7,215 nucleotides of DNA from Clostridiales bacterium. GTDB lineage: Bacteria; Bacillota; Clostridia; Christensenellales; UBA3700. Numbering within the stretch: the first letter of the stretch is position 1; each line of letters opens with the position of its first letter. This document shows positions 6,896-7,215 of this stretch, one piece after another. Under the pieces are notes generated by a model that made no database searches, was not told the DNA's origin, and saw only the letters and a program-made list of their open reading frames with translations. The stretch spans positions 14,300 through 21,514 of the forward strand of contig JAAVHQ010000002.1 in the NCBI GenBank assembly GCA_014799645.1, read 5' to 3'. The position numbers and the translations under genes were made by a program.

Positions 6896-6912
6896 TGCTA
6901 GCATTGCTAGCA
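6896..6912 (+). terminator. Hairpin after the small gene, candidate intrinsic terminator
   Basis: TGCTAGC-ATT-GCTAGCA forms a perfect 7-bp stem with a 3-nt loop, 5 nt past the stop codon at 6890. The tail is AGGTCTTAATTTTATTT, which is T-rich but interrupted, so termination may be partial. Confidence 0.45.
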
Positions 6913-6942
6913 AGGTCTTAATTTTATTTGTTTGAGGGTTTG

Positions 6943-6971
6943 GGCGGTGTAAGAGTATTTGCATTTAGTGC
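6943..6971 (+). repeat. Alternating repeat, copy A
   Basis: This 29-nt unit starts GGCGGT and contains AGAGT, TTTGC, ATTTA and GTGC blocks. It matches the inverted copy B at about 26 positions with small gaps, so A and B can pair into a long hairpin. The spacer inside also has a 7-bp inverted repeat (GAATATT 6974-6980, AATATTC 7009-7015). Confidence 0.6.
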
Positions 6972-7034
6972 ACGAATATTTTGTAGCGAGGGTAAGATAG
7001 TAAACGATAATATTCTAAACCCAAAACTATAAAG

Positions 7035-7063
7035 GCACATAAATCGCAAACACTCTAACCGCC
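7035..7063 (-). repeat. Alternating repeat, copy B (inverted)
   Basis: Read on the minus strand it begins GGCGGTTAGAGTGTTTGCG. It agrees with copy C without gaps at 20 of the first 23 positions. A shortened relative in the same orientation, sharing AATCGCAAA, is visible at 7143-7161. Confidence 0.6.
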
Positions 7064-7184
7064 TTTGGACTGGGGTAACTCTATCGGAACTTCACAAAAT
7101 TCGATTAGTTTATTGTTTGATATTTTCTAACCACTATAAAACAATCGCAAATTTTTTAGCCACAATAGGATAACAATAGTTCAA

Positions 7185-7215
7185 GGCGGTAAGTGTGTTT
7201 GCAATTTGGTGTATC
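7185..7215 (+). repeat. Alternating repeat, copy C, cut by the window edge or nearly so
   Basis: It begins GGCGGTAAGTGTGTTTGCA and runs to the last bases of the window. It has the same orientation as copy A and is the inverse of copy B. Similarity to B extends upstream as well (ATAG...A.TAGTTC before the GGCGGT in C, ATAG...CAGTCC in B), so the true unit may be longer than 29 nt. Confidence 0.55.

Larger units (their letters stand above)
6891..7215. other. Gene-free AT-rich region with hairpin and repeats
   Basis: No reading frame of credible length, start context or codon use is present on either strand. The region holds the candidate terminator hairpin and three alternating copies of the GGCGGT-headed repeat. 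The 6943-7063 part could fold as a hairpin of about 120 nt, so an RNA gene or a small non-autonomous mobile element is possible; I do not recognise a known RNA family. Confidence 0.5.

Noticed and set aside
6689..6964. Antisense reading frame of 91 codons over the small gene
   Set aside because: No ribosome binding site or promoter; it runs through the terminator hairpin and repeat copy A, and the plus-strand gene explains the codon pattern.
6943..7215. CRISPR array
   Set aside because: The copies alternate in orientation, differ from each other and are about 100 nt apart; CRISPR repeats are direct, near-identical and closely spaced.
6943..7215. Integron attC sites
   Set aside because: I looked for GTTRRRY and RYYYAAC cores at the hairpin ends and found none that fit; no integrase is present in the window.

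Overview
The window looks like chromosomal DNA from an anaerobic Firmicute, probably an uncultured clostridial lineage. The basis is AAGGAG-type ribosome binding sites, sigma-A-type promoters that all carry a TGn extended -10, moderate GC in the main genes with AT-rich spacers, the gene families present, and a GTP-type PEP carboxykinase. No taxon can be named from the sequence alone.

Layout. (1) Positions 1-209, minus strand: the N-terminus of a GTP-dependent phosphoenolpyruvate carboxykinase (pckG) running off the left edge, with its own promoter and RBS at about 220-285. (2) Positions 300-6424, minus strand: a tightly packed four-gene operon transcribed right to left. In order of transcription it encodes a divergent peptide-chain-release-factor paralogue (GGQ intact, stop-codon-reading tripeptide apparently lost), a UvrD-like superfamily 1 helicase with a novel-looking N-terminus and helical C-terminal tail, a 244-aa coiled-coil protein, and a membrane-anchored protein with a cytosolic helical head and an extracytoplasmic GLUG-type beta-helix. 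The first two junctions are 4-bp ATGA overlaps and the third gap is 13 bp, so the genes are probably translationally coupled. The promoter in front of the first gene places the predicted transcription start on the A of the ATG, which implies a leaderless message. (3) Positions 6425-6598: a spacer between divergent genes with two perfect palindromes. (4) Positions 6630-6890, plus strand: a small AT-rich gene of unknown function with its own extended -10 promoter. (5) Positions 6891-7215: no gene, but a short hairpin and three copies of a roughly 29-nt repeat in alternating orientation.

How the genes may work together. The operon joins a ribosome-hydrolase fold, a helicase, a coiled-coil adaptor and a surface or membrane protein. 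I do not recognise this combination as a named system. A stress, rescue or defence module is possible, but that is inference; only the family assignments of the release-factor-like protein and the helicase are firmly supported by motifs.
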